DNA from: an uncultured Haloferula sp.
GTDB lineage: Bacteria > Verrucomicrobiota > Verrucomicrobiae > Verrucomicrobiales > Akkermansiaceae
Assembly (NCBI GenBank): GCA_946885645.1
Contig: CAMPGU010000207.1
Location: forward strand, 1 to 7,337
Direction: 5' to 3'
Length of the DNA stretch: 7,337 bases
The translations under genes and the position numbers were made by a program. The notes under the pieces are model-generated. The model did no database searches, was not told the origin of the DNA, and saw nothing but the letters and a program-made list of their open reading frames with translations. Below are positions 1 to 6,668 of the stretch, piece after piece (within the stretch, counting starts at the first letter, position 1; each line of letters starts with the position of its first letter).

Positions 1-88
1 CTCCTTTTCTCCGGAGGGGCCGACGGCGGCGCTCGAACGGGCTTTACGCCTACCCGGCAGCAGGTAGGCTGATGACGATTTCCGAGTT
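1..88 (+). other. Leader / possible tail of an upstream gene
   Basis: This short stretch precedes the first operon gene. Two plus-strand frames stay open from the window edge to stop codons at 65-67 (TAG) and 70-72 (TGA), so it could hold the last 20-odd codons of a preceding co-directional gene. Neither frame gives a recognisable C-terminus, so this cannot be decided. The in-frame TAG at 65-67 matters for the next gene: between it and the ATG at 89 there is no ATG, GTG or TTG in that frame, so 89 is the only ordinary start available. No clear sigma-70 promoter is visible; a very weak candidate (TTTACG at 43-48, TAGGCT at 65-70, 16-bp spacer) overlaps the inverted repeat. Confidence 0.4.
48..69. 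repeat. Perfect 7-bp inverted repeat (GCCTACC / GGTAGGC)
   Basis: GCCTACC (48-54) and GGTAGGC (63-69) are exact reverse complements separated by 8 nt, and lie 20 nt upstream of the first operon start codon. As RNA they would form a 7-bp stem with an 8-nt loop. No T-tract follows (next bases TGATGACG), so it is not a canonical intrinsic terminator. It could be a factor-dependent terminator hairpin of an upstream gene, a 5'-UTR structure, or a dyad operator. What is seen is only the symmetry; the role is inference. Confidence 0.5.
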
Positions 89-844
89 ATGGAGGAAACC
101 GCGGGACGGATTGACACGCTGCAGGCCATCGAACTGGCGGAAGGCGTGGAAGTACGTCTCCGGATCGCAGGTCCCCTGCAGCGCGGGGTCGCGCTCGGGA
201 TCGACTGGGGGATCCAAGTGGCGGGTATGATCGTGGTGGGGATTTGCCTCACGATCGCGGGAATCGGTATCGGGTTCACGGTGGCAACCGGTCTCGGGAT
301 GCTGGCCTGGTTTTTTACCTGGTGGTGGTACCCGGTGTTTTTCGAAGCGAGCAAGTGGGGGGCGACTCCCGGGAAGAAGATGATGGGGCTCCGCGTGGTG
401 CAAACTTCCGGAGCACCGGCGACCTTCTCGCAGGCGCTGGTGAGGAACTTCCTGCGGATGGCGGATGCGATGCCGATGCTTCCCGCCGCCTGGCTCGGCG
501 GTCTCCCGCTGCCGACGATGGGCTTCGGTCTCGCCACCTGCCTGGCCACGCGGCGCTTCCAGCGCTTGGGAGATCTGGCGGCGGGGACCGTGGTGATTTA
601 CGACAAGGTGATCCCGGAGCCGTCCGTGCCTGCACCGCCGCCAATGGATGTGGCTCGGCCGGCGGTGGCGCTGCGGCCGGAGGAGGTGCGCGCGGTGGTG
701 GCATTCCGCGAGCGGGCGGGCCTGTGGTCCGAAGGACGGAGGGCGGAGATCGCCGATCACGCCAGCGAGCTGAGCGGCAGCACCGGCGGTTCCGGAGTGT
801 CGCGCATCATGGCCATGGCCCACTGGTTGCAGGAGAAACGATGA
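89..844 (+). CDS. RDD family membrane protein
   Basis: A 251-residue RDD-domain protein of the inner membrane, first gene of the operon. The RDD hallmarks are visible: R32 and D39 in the first hydrophobic segment (about 33-60), a second hydrophobic stretch (about 63-86), the conserved loop GATPGKKMMGLRVV (91-104) matching the family G-x-T-x-GK-x-x-x-GLRV pattern, and RRFQRLGDLAAGTVV (155-169) closing the domain. A short segment near 132-152 may be a third membrane pass. A Pro-rich linker (175-190) leads to a charged, probably cytosolic tail (about 195-251) with helix-like E/R content. The family's molecular role is unsettled; some members have been linked to ion or solute movement, and here it is best read as a subunit of the MoxR module. 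The ATG at 89 is the only usual start after the in-frame stop at 65-67, although it lacks a good Shine-Dalgarno. The stop overlaps the next start (ATGA). Confidence 0.9.
   Translation: MEETAGRIDTLQAIELAEGVEVRLRIAGPLQRGVALGIDWGIQVAGMIVVGICLTIAGIGIGFTVATGLGMLAWFFTWWWYPVFFEASKWGATPGKKMMGLRVVQTSGAPATFSQALVRNFLRMADAMPMLPAAWLGGLPLPTMGFGLATCLATRRFQRLGDLAAGTVVIYDKVIPEPSVPAPPPMDVARPAVALRPEEVRAVVAFRERAGLWSEGRRAEIADHASELSGSTGGSGVSRIMAMAHWLQEKR
831..836 (+). promoter_or_regulatory. Ribosome binding site for the SpoIIM-like gene
   Basis: AGGAGA sits 4 nt before the ATG at 841, inside the end of the RDD gene. It supports 841 as the true start rather than any upstream codon in the same long open frame, which reaches back to 244 as an out-of-frame, low-complexity reading of the RDD gene. 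Confidence 0.7.
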
Positions 845-1809
845 GCCCCGGATCCTTCGAAGAGCGCCGTGCAGCGGAGTGGGTGGAGCTGGACCGGCTG
901 ATCACCAGCGTGGAGCGTGGCAAGCCGGAGCAGGGGGTGGATGAGCTGCCGCGCCGCTTTCGCGAGGCCTGCGCGGATCTCGCGCTGGCACGGCACCGGA
1001 TGTATTCCACGCACCTGATCGACCGCCTGAACAGCCTGGTGATCCGCGGGTACAAGCTGCTCTACCGCAGCCGCCGGCGGGGCTGGGAAGCAGCGGTGCA
1101 ATTCGCGGTGGCGGGATTTCCGCGGGCGGTGCGCGCGGAGTGGCGGCTATTCTGGCTCTGCAGCGCGATTTTCTGGCTGCCCTTCTTCGCGATGATGGCT
1201 TCCGCCTGGTGGGACATCGATTGGATCCGCGCCGTGCTGGGACCGCAGGGGATGACGGGGATCGAGCAGATGTACGGCGGGGAGGAGGAGCAGATCAGCG
1301 CCTTCCGCGAGATGTACGGGTCGAACTTCATGATGTTCTCCCATTACATCCAGAACAACGTCGGCATCGATTTCCAGATCTTCGCGGGCGGCATCCTCGC
1401 CTGTCTTGGGACGATCTTCTTCCTGGCCTTCAACGGGATCTACATCGGCGCGGTGGCGGGTTACGTTCACTATGCCTGCAATCCCCAATCCTTCTGGACC
1501 TTCGTGGCGGGGCACTCTTCGTACGAGCTGCTGGGGATGGTGGTGGCGGGCATGGCGGGAATGCGGCTGGGCCTGGGGATTTTGAAGCCGGGGCGTCTTC
1601 CGCGCGGCCGGGCGATTGCGGAGGCCGGGAAACGCGCGCTGCCCTTGATCTACGGTGCGGCCTCGATGACGGCGCTGGCCGCCGTGGTGGAGGGCTTTTG
1701 GTCGGCCCAGAGGCTCCCCGCGGAGCTGAAGTACACGGTCGGCATCGCTGGCTGGGCGCTGCACCTCGCATATTTCCTTTTGATGGGAAGGGGGTCGCGT
1801 GCGGCTTGA
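841..1809 (+). CDS. Stage II sporulation protein M (SpoIIM/DUF95) family membrane protein
   Basis: A 322-residue multi-pass membrane protein of the SpoIIM/DUF95 family. Residues 1-100 are a charged, probably cytosolic helical region. Hydrophobic segments follow near 103-121, 178-209, 222-248, 266-284 and 299-316. Family signatures are clear: NNVGIDFQIFAGGI (172-185), the G-rich GTIFFLAFNGIYIGAVAG (190-207), FWTFVAGHSSYEL (218-230), GMAGMRLG (237-244) and E284 in VVEGFW. In Bacillus, SpoIIM acts with SpoIID and SpoIIP in peptidoglycan remodelling during engulfment, but homologues are widespread in non-sporulating bacteria beside moxR and DUF58 genes, and nothing here suggests sporulation. The start at 841 is favoured by AGGAGA at 831-836 and the ATGA overlap with the RDD gene. 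Its end overlaps the next gene by 11 nt. An envelope-related role within the MoxR complex is inference. Confidence 0.9.
   Translation: MSPGSFEERRAAEWVELDRLITSVERGKPEQGVDELPRRFREACADLALARHRMYSTHLIDRLNSLVIRGYKLLYRSRRRGWEAAVQFAVAGFPRAVRAEWRLFWLCSAIFWLPFFAMMASAWWDIDWIRAVLGPQGMTGIEQMYGGEEEQISAFREMYGSNFMMFSHYIQNNVGIDFQIFAGGILACLGTIFFLAFNGIYIGAVAGYVHYACNPQSFWTFVAGHSSYELLGMVVAGMAGMRLGLGILKPGRLPRGRAIAEAGKRALPLIYGAASMTALAAVVEGFWSAQRLPAELKYTVGIAGWALHLAYFLLMGRGSRAA
1785..1794 (+). promoter_or_regulatory. Ribosome binding site for the DUF4129-type gene
   Basis: GGGAAGGGGG ends 4 nt before the GTG at 1799, within the last codons of the SpoIIM-like gene. It is a purine-rich Shine-Dalgarno-like tract and supports the GTG start despite the 11-nt overlap between the two genes. 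Confidence 0.5.
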
Positions 1810-3223
1810 GGATGTGACCGCGGAGCTCCGGCCGCGAAGCGATTGGGAAGCGGTGGACCTCGGCCTGGCGCTCGCCCGGCGGGATTTCTGGCGCCTTCTG
1901 GGGTGCTGGTGGCTGGGCATGTCGCCCATGCTGCTGCTCGCCCTGGCGACGCTGCACAAATACCCGGCGCTGGTGGTGCTGGCCTGCTGGTGGTGGGTGC
2001 CGGTGGCCTCCCGGATGGTGCTCTTCGTAATCAGCCGCCATCTTTTCGGCGAGTTGCCGGATGGGAGAGCGGTCCTGCGCGAGTGGCCGCGGGCGATTTT
2101 CCGGCGCTTCGGCTTCCGGATGTTCTGGGCACGGCTCTCCCCGTGGCGGCCGCTGACGATGGCGGTGGAGGATCTGGAGGGCCTGCGCGGGAAGGCCTAC
2201 GGCCAGCGCGTGCGGCTGCTGCTGCGCCGCGGGGATGCGACGGTGGTGGCACTGGCGCTATGGCGCTGCGCGCTGACGGTGTGGCTGGCCATGGCGATCC
2301 TGGGAACGGCTGCGATGTTCCTTCCCCCGGGCCAGGCGGAGGAATGGCGCGTGCTTTCCGAGACGATGGACGAGGACGCGTGGCTGAACCTGCCGCCGTC
2401 GTTCGGGTGGATTCTGGCGGTCGCCGTGCTTTTTTCGATGTCGCTGGTGGATGTCTTTTCCACCGGTGCGGGTTTCGGGATCTACGTGAACCACCGGACC
2501 TGGATCGAAGGATGGGATGTGGAGCTGGCGTTCCGGCGCATGGGCAACCGCTTGAGGGGAACGGTGCTCGCCCTCGCCGCGGGTCTCTTGTGCTGGATGG
2601 CGCCGACAGGCCGCGTATCCGCGGCAACGCCCAAGGACACGATCACGGAGGTGAAGGCGCACGAGGATTTCACGGTGCACTCGATGGAACTGAAGCACCG
2701 GAAGCCTTCGAGCTGGAACGGGTATCCGGGAGGGTGGCTACCGGTGCTCGGGCAGATCCTGTTCTACACCCTGCTAGGCGCCGCGATCGCCTCCGTGATC
2801 TGGTTGGTCTGGAAGAACCGGCACCTTTTCAAGGCGGGCAGCTTTGCCAAACGAATCCGCCGCGCGGCACCCCAGGCAAAAGTGGTGATGGGCATGGACG
2901 TGGCACCCGAGTCCCTGCCTGCCGACATCCCCGCGGTGGCGATGGAGCTCTGGCGCGTGGGTCGCAGGCAGGAGGCGATGAGCCTTCTCTATCGCGGCTC
3001 GATCTCGAAGCTGATCACCGGCCGCGGCGTGGAGATTGCGGAGTCGGATACGGAGAGCGATTGCCTGCGCCGTGTCGAGGCGGAGGCGATTGCCGAAGCC
3101 GGTTATTTCGCGGGCCTGACGGAGGCCTGGGTTTTGCTCGCCTACGGGCGCAGCGCGCCGCCTGACCGCACGATGGAGGATCTCTGCGCGACCTGGCCCT
3201 TCCGTGAAAGGAGGCCGGCGTGA
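1799..3223 (+). CDS. Multi-pass membrane protein with C-terminal DUF4129 domain
   Basis: A 474-residue membrane protein with hydrophobic segments near 33-51, 57-80, 148-174, 203-230, 254-270 and 316-338. The loop YVNHRTWIEGWDVELAFRR (229-247) is a conserved feature of DUF4129 proteins from moxR operons. The stretch after it (251-276) looks like an internal signal peptide: basic RLR, hydrophobic core, then VSAA. Residues 271-315 are probably periplasmic. The last segment is followed by basic KNRHLFK and KRIRR, placing the C-terminus in the cytosol. The DUF4129 domain (about 375-470) contains ELWRVGRRQEAMSLLYRGSI (383-402) and a following basic-acidic segment ending DCLRRVE. DUF4129 often ends transglutaminase-type TgpA proteins; no transglutaminase domain is present here. 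It starts with GTG, preceded by GGGAAGGGGG, and its stop overlaps the next start as GTGA. Probably a membrane scaffold of the MoxR module; biochemical role unknown. Confidence 0.8.
   Translation: MRLEDVTAELRPRSDWEAVDLGLALARRDFWRLLGCWWLGMSPMLLLALATLHKYPALVVLACWWWVPVASRMVLFVISRHLFGELPDGRAVLREWPRAIFRRFGFRMFWARLSPWRPLTMAVEDLEGLRGKAYGQRVRLLLRRGDATVVALALWRCALTVWLAMAILGTAAMFLPPGQAEEWRVLSETMDEDAWLNLPPSFGWILAVAVLFSMSLVDVFSTGAGFGIYVNHRTWIEGWDVELAFRRMGNRLRGTVLALAAGLLCWMAPTGRVSAATPKDTITEVKAHEDFTVHSMELKHRKPSSWNGYPGGWLPVLGQILFYTLLGAAIASVIWLVWKNRHLFKAGSFAKRIRRAAPQAKVVMGMDVAPESLPADIPAVAMELWRVGRRQEAMSLLYRGSISKLITGRGVEIAESDTESDCLRRVEAEAIAEAGYFAGLTEAWVLLAYGRSAPPDRTMEDLCATWPFRERRPA
3207..3214 (+). promoter_or_regulatory. 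Strong ribosome binding site for the DUF4350 gene
   Basis: AAAGGAGG lies 5 nt before the GTG at 3220, the best Shine-Dalgarno in the window. It fixes the GTG start, and thereby the short lipobox-type N-terminus of the DUF4350 protein, over any downstream start. Confidence 0.75.
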
Positions 3224-4320
3224 GATTCCTGGCGGCTTTCCTGTGCCTGTTGTTCGCGGGCTGCGGCGGCTACACCACCACCCGCCGGGAGACCGGCTAC
3301 AAGGGGCGGGCGAAGCTCGATGCCTATCTGGCTGCCGGCCGCTTCCTCGAGCACTATGGCTTCGACGTGATCAGCAAGCCCGGCTGGCCGGACCTCGACG
3401 CAGATGCCTCGATGCTGATCGTCCCGGCGGAGGTCATTTCAACCGAAGCCTATCTGCGCGAGGTAGGCGACTGGGTCCGCGACGGCGGCCATCTCCTCTG
3501 TCTGGTGGAGTGGGGTGAATCTTACCACGACGACTGGAGCACCTTCCACGGGTCCTCCGGCGATGACGGCGAGGCGGTGCCTGAAGTCCTGGGTAAGTGG
3601 TTGAAGAACGCGGGGGTGGAGTTAACCGCGGGGGACGGCGAAAAGGTGAGCAAGGAGCGCATCCGCTACGCGGGTGAGAGCTACGAAGTCTTCGCCGAGT
3701 CCACGGCCGCGATCCGAGGACGAAACCAGACCAAGCGTGTGTTCCGACAAATCGAGTACGGCGAGGGCCTTGTAACCGTGATGACGGATGCGCGCCCTTT
3801 CCGGAACCGCTACATCGGCGACCACGATCATGCGGCGCTCCTTCTCGCGCTGGCCCATGCCTCGCCCTACGAGGGAAGCGTGGTCATCGTCAGGGACGCG
3901 GCGATTTCGCTCTGGACGCTGGTATGGCGGCACGCATGGGCGGCGGTGATCGGGCTGCTGGCGGTGGTGGTTTTCTGGCTGTGGAAGAACATGCCCCGCT
4001 TCGGCCCGCTGCGGCGCGAGGAAGCGAGGTCGAACGCGAGGGATTACGATCATCATCTGGAAGCTCTGGGTGACTTCCAGTGGAGGCTGGACAAGGGGGC
4101 GGCGATGCTGCGGCCTCTGCGCGACTCGATCCTGGAGCGTGCGCAGCGCTTGGCCGCCGCCGGACAGCGCCAAGAGGATCTTTTCGAGTGGATCGCGCAG
4201 CGCGCCGCGATCACCCGGGACCGCGCCGCGCGCGCGATGACGCAGGATCGCCCTGCTGATCCCGCCAGTTTCACCCGCCTGCTCGCGGACCTACAGCATA
4301 TCCACCTCTCTTTAACATGA
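3220..4320 (+). CDS. DUF4350 domain protein, probable lipoprotein with one membrane span
   Basis: A 366-residue protein. The N-terminus has a short hydrophobic stretch (3-14) ending in LLFAGC, so Cys15 may be lipidated; Phe at -3 is an imperfect lipobox. Residues about 25-220 are the DUF4350 region, with an alpha/beta, glutamine-amidotransferase-like character: YLAAGRFLEHYGFDV (36-50), a strand-like SMLIVPAE (64-71), WVRDGGHLLCLV (85-96) and YGEGLVTVMTD (180-190). A single transmembrane helix (236-256) is followed by KNMPRFGPLRR (256-266), a motif typical of DUF4350 proteins, then a basic helical cytosolic tail (267-366). Topology would be domain outside, tail inside. No catalytic residues can be assigned. 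Start GTG is set by AAAGGAGG 5 nt upstream; the gene overlaps both neighbours by 4 nt. It probably senses or binds something in the periplasm for the MoxR/DUF58 pair; that is inference. Confidence 0.85.
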   Translation: MRFLAAFLCLLFAGCGGYTTTRRETGYKGRAKLDAYLAAGRFLEHYGFDVISKPGWPDLDADASMLIVPAEVISTEAYLREVGDWVRDGGHLLCLVEWGESYHDDWSTFHGSSGDDGEAVPEVLGKWLKNAGVELTAGDGEKVSKERIRYAGESYEVFAESTAAIRGRNQTKRVFRQIEYGEGLVTVMTDARPFRNRYIGDHDHAALLLALAHASPYEGSVVIVRDAAISLWTLVWRHAWAAVIGLLAVVVFWLWKNMPRFGPLRREEARSNARDYDHHLEALGDFQWRLDKGAAMLRPLRDSILERAQRLAAAGQRQEDLFEWIAQRAAITRDRAARAMTQDRPADPASFTRLLADLQHIHLSLT

Positions 4321-5303
4321 TCGAAGAAGAATCCGTCTATCACGCCCCGCCGCCGCCGGATGCCTCCGGGATGGTCGCGCGCCTCAGGGCGCAAGTCGAA
4401 CACGCCGTGCTGGGCCAGCGGGAGGTGGTGAGCCAGGTACTCGCGGGACTGCTGGCGGGAGGCCATGTCCTCCTGGAGGGCAAGCCGGGCCTGGGCAAGA
4501 CGCAATTGGTGCTCGCGCTGGCCCGGGCCTTCGGCGGCGTCTTCGGCCGGATCCAATTCACGCCGGATCTGATGCCATCCGATGTTACCGGTTTCCGGCT
4601 CTTCGACATGAAGAGCCAGACCTTCCAGCTCCGGCGCGGTCCGGTCTTTTGCAATCTCCTCCTGGCGGACGAAATCAATCGCGCCCCTGCAAAGACCCAG
4701 GCGGCGCTGCTGGAGGTGATGCAGGAACAGCAAGTGACCATCGACGGTGAATCGCTTCAACTGACACCGCCCTTCATGACCCTGGCCACGCAAAACCCCG
4801 TGGAGCACGAGGGAACCTACCCTTTGCCGGAGGCGCAGCTCGACCGCTTCCTGATGAAGATTCTCATCGACTATCCGTCGGCCGAATCCGAGTCGGAGAT
4901 CGTGGTGCGCACCTCCGCGGAAGCTCCCGGAGATTCCGTGACCAAGGAGCTGCAGATGGTGGCCACGCCCGAGGATGTGGTCCAGGCGCAGGCTGCGACG
5001 GCGGCCGTGCAAGTGGTCCGGGAAGTGGTGGATTACGCCGTGGCCATCGTGCAGGCGACCCGTCAGGCGAAGACGGTGTGGTTGGGCGCGGGAACGCGCG
5101 GGGCGATTGCGCTGGTGAGGATCGGCAAGGCGATCGCCCTGATGCACGGCCGTCATTTCGTGATCCCCGACGACATTAAGGCGGCTTCGCTGCCGGTGCT
5201 GCGGCACCGCGTGCAATTGGCTCCGGAAGTGGCCATCGGCGGCCAATCGATGGACGAGGTGTTGAAGGCGATCGTCGAATCCGTGCCGGCACCGCGGCAA
5301 TAG
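4317..5303 (+). CDS. moxR: MoxR-family AAA+ ATPase
   Basis: A 328-residue cytosolic MoxR-type AAA+ ATPase of normal family length, expected to form ATP-driven hexameric rings that act as chaperone-like motors in assembling or activating partner proteins. Walker A is GKPGLGKT (55-62); Walker B is LLLADEINRA (114-123) with D118 and E119; sensor 1 is ATQNP (157-161, N160); a family-typical EAQLDRF (172-178) supplies the putative arginine finger R177; sensor 2 lies in GAGTRG (257-262, R261) in place of the commoner GASPRA. The C-terminal lid holds IPDDIKAASLPVLRHRV (283-299). All nucleotide-binding residues appear intact, so it should be active. The start is shared as ATGA with the end of the DUF4350 gene and no Shine-Dalgarno precedes it (upstream is pyrimidine-rich), so translation likely depends on coupling. 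The DUF58 partner follows after 3 nt. The symbol is a family name, not a claim of methanol-dehydrogenase maturation. Confidence 0.96.
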   Translation: MIEEESVYHAPPPPDASGMVARLRAQVEHAVLGQREVVSQVLAGLLAGGHVLLEGKPGLGKTQLVLALARAFGGVFGRIQFTPDLMPSDVTGFRLFDMKSQTFQLRRGPVFCNLLLADEINRAPAKTQAALLEVMQEQQVTIDGESLQLTPPFMTLATQNPVEHEGTYPLPEAQLDRFLMKILIDYPSAESESEIVVRTSAEAPGDSVTKELQMVATPEDVVQAQAATAAVQVVREVVDYAVAIVQATRQAKTVWLGAGTRGAIALVRIGKAIALMHGRHFVIPDDIKAASLPVLRHRVQLAPEVAIGGQSMDEVLKAIVESVPAPRQ

Positions 5304-5306
5304 ATC

Positions 5307-6659
5307 ATGAGCCCGACCGGAAGAATGCTAGGCATCGTGGTGGCGTGGGCCCTTCTCGGGCTGCTCGTCTCCGCGTGGCCAGCCTTCGCGCCGGCGGGCT
5401 GGCCCGGGCTACTTTCCGCATTCACGCCCGCGATGATTCCGGCGTGGTGGATTGCAGGTTCTCTCGTGGTGGTGACGGCAGCAGCGGATGCCTTGGTCCT
5501 TTCACGCCTGAAGAAACTGGAGGCGGTCCGTCGCCTGCCCGGCCGTTTCGCGGTGGGAGAGGCCTCGGAGGTCCGGCTGGATCTCCTGAATGCGGGGCGT
5601 TTCGCGGCGGTGGTGGAGCTTTTCGACGGCATCCCGGCGGGAGCCGAGGCGGAGACGATGCCGTGGACGGGATCGATCGGGGCCGGGGGAAAGGCGAGGC
5701 TGATGCACCCGGTGCGGATCATCGAGCGGGGCACCGCGCATTTCGGGTGCATCCACATCCGCCGGGCCTCGCTGCTGGGTCTATGGCACCGGAGATATCG
5801 GGTAGGGGAGCCCGAGGAAGTGCGGGTCTACCCGGACTATGAGCCGGTGCTGCGTTTCGCTTTGCTTTCGCTGCAACATCGCCCCGACCAGATGGGCATC
5901 GTGAGGAAAGCCTTTGCGGGGAGCAGCCGGGACTTCCATCAGCTCCGGGAGTATCGGGAAGGGGATCCCCTCTCGCAGATCGATTGGAAGGCGACCTCCC
6001 GCCGCGTGGCGCTCATCAGCCGGGAATTCCAGGAGCAGCGGAACCAGGTGGTCATATTTCTCACGGATACCGGCCGCCGCATGCGGGCGATGGACGGGGA
6101 ACTGCCACAGTTCGACCACTGCCTCAACGCGATGCTCCTGCTTTCCTACGTGGCGCTGCGGCAGGGGGATCAGGTGGGCGTGCAGGCCTTCGGCGGGACC
6201 AACCGGTGGCTGCCGCCGGTGAAGGGCGCGCACTCGATGTCAGTGCTGCTGAACCATCTCTTCGACTACAGGACCACCCCGGAGCCTAGCGATTTCAGTG
6301 CGGCAGCGGAGCGGCTGCTCGTGCGGCAAAGGCGGAGGGCCCTGGTGGTGGTCATGACGAATCTCCGCGGCGAGGACTCCTCCGAAATCATCCCCGCGCT
6401 GCGGACGCTGCGGGCGAAACACCTGGTAATGCTCGCGAGCCTCCGGGAACGGACGGTGGAGGATGCGCGCACGAAACCGATCGAGACCTTTTCAGATGCC
6501 CTCCGGTTCGCCGCGGCCGAGCGATACGATGCCGAGCGCGCGGAGGTCCTGGCGACGCTTCAGGGCTCCGGCATTCTCACGCTGGATGTTCCAGCGCAGC
6601 AATTCCCGGTGGCCCTGGCGAATTCCTATCTGGATATCAAAGCGGCCGGACGTCTGTGA
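5307..6659 (+). CDS. DUF58 domain protein (vWA-like), MoxR partner
   Basis: A 450-residue DUF58 protein, last gene of the operon. Two N-terminal hydrophobic segments (about 7-26 and 42-66) anchor it in the inner membrane; the rest should be mostly cytosolic. Residues 70-180 form a beta-rich region before the DUF58 core, whose signature is REYREGDPLSQIDWKATSRR (214-233). A von Willebrand A-like fold follows: the first strand ends at VVIFLTDTGRRM (248-259), where DTGRRM replaces the canonical DxSxS metal site, and a later strand is ALVVVMTNLRGED (345-357), where TN replaces the frequent SD. DUF58 proteins are the usual partners of MoxR ATPases; encoding 3 nt downstream of moxR fits that. No Shine-Dalgarno is seen before ATG 5307, so coupling to moxR translation is likely. 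It ends 9 nt from the convergent downstream gene. Substrate unknown. Confidence 0.92.
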   Translation: MSPTGRMLGIVVAWALLGLLVSAWPAFAPAGWPGLLSAFTPAMIPAWWIAGSLVVVTAAADALVLSRLKKLEAVRRLPGRFAVGEASEVRLDLLNAGRFAAVVELFDGIPAGAEAETMPWTGSIGAGGKARLMHPVRIIERGTAHFGCIHIRRASLLGLWHRRYRVGEPEEVRVYPDYEPVLRFALLSLQHRPDQMGIVRKAFAGSSRDFHQLREYREGDPLSQIDWKATSRRVALISREFQEQRNQVVIFLTDTGRRMRAMDGELPQFDHCLNAMLLLSYVALRQGDQVGVQAFGGTNRWLPPVKGAHSMSVLLNHLFDYRTTPEPSDFSAAAERLLVRQRRRALVVVMTNLRGEDSSEIIPALRTLRAKHLVMLASLRERTVEDARTKPIETFSDALRFAAAERYDAERAEVLATLQGSGILTLDVPAQQFPVALANSYLDIKAAGRL

Positions 6660-6668
6660 ACGCCGGAC

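Noticed and set aside
50..823. 257-codon minus-strand open frame opposite the RDD gene
   Set aside because: It is Arg/His-rich, without motifs, and antisense to a clear RDD-domain gene.
244..840. Long upstream extension of the SpoIIM-like reading frame
   Set aside because: It runs out of frame through the RDD gene and translates to a Gly/Arg/Ala-rich low-complexity sequence. The AGGAGA and ATGA junction at 831-844 and family homology support the start at 841.
1147..1959. 270-codon minus-strand open frame opposite the SpoIIM-like gene
   Set aside because: It is His/Arg/Pro-rich with no domain signature and overlaps two well-supported genes.
1843..3165. 440-codon plus-strand open frame inside the DUF4129 gene
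   Set aside because: Its product is G/A/R/P-rich without recognisable motifs, whereas the frame at 1799-3223 has membrane segments and the DUF4129 domain. It is a high-GC shadow frame.
4053..5300. 415-codon minus-strand open frame opposite moxR
   Set aside because: It is antisense to an unmistakable MoxR ATPase and gives a His/Arg-rich sequence of the sort expected from the complementary strand of GC-rich coding DNA.
4317..6659. Anti-phage MoxR-vWA (VMAP-type) conflict system
   Set aside because: Those systems carry effector, protease-like or nuclease modules beside MoxR and vWA genes. None is present here, and the SpoIIM/RDD/DUF4129/DUF4350 company points to a housekeeping envelope module instead.
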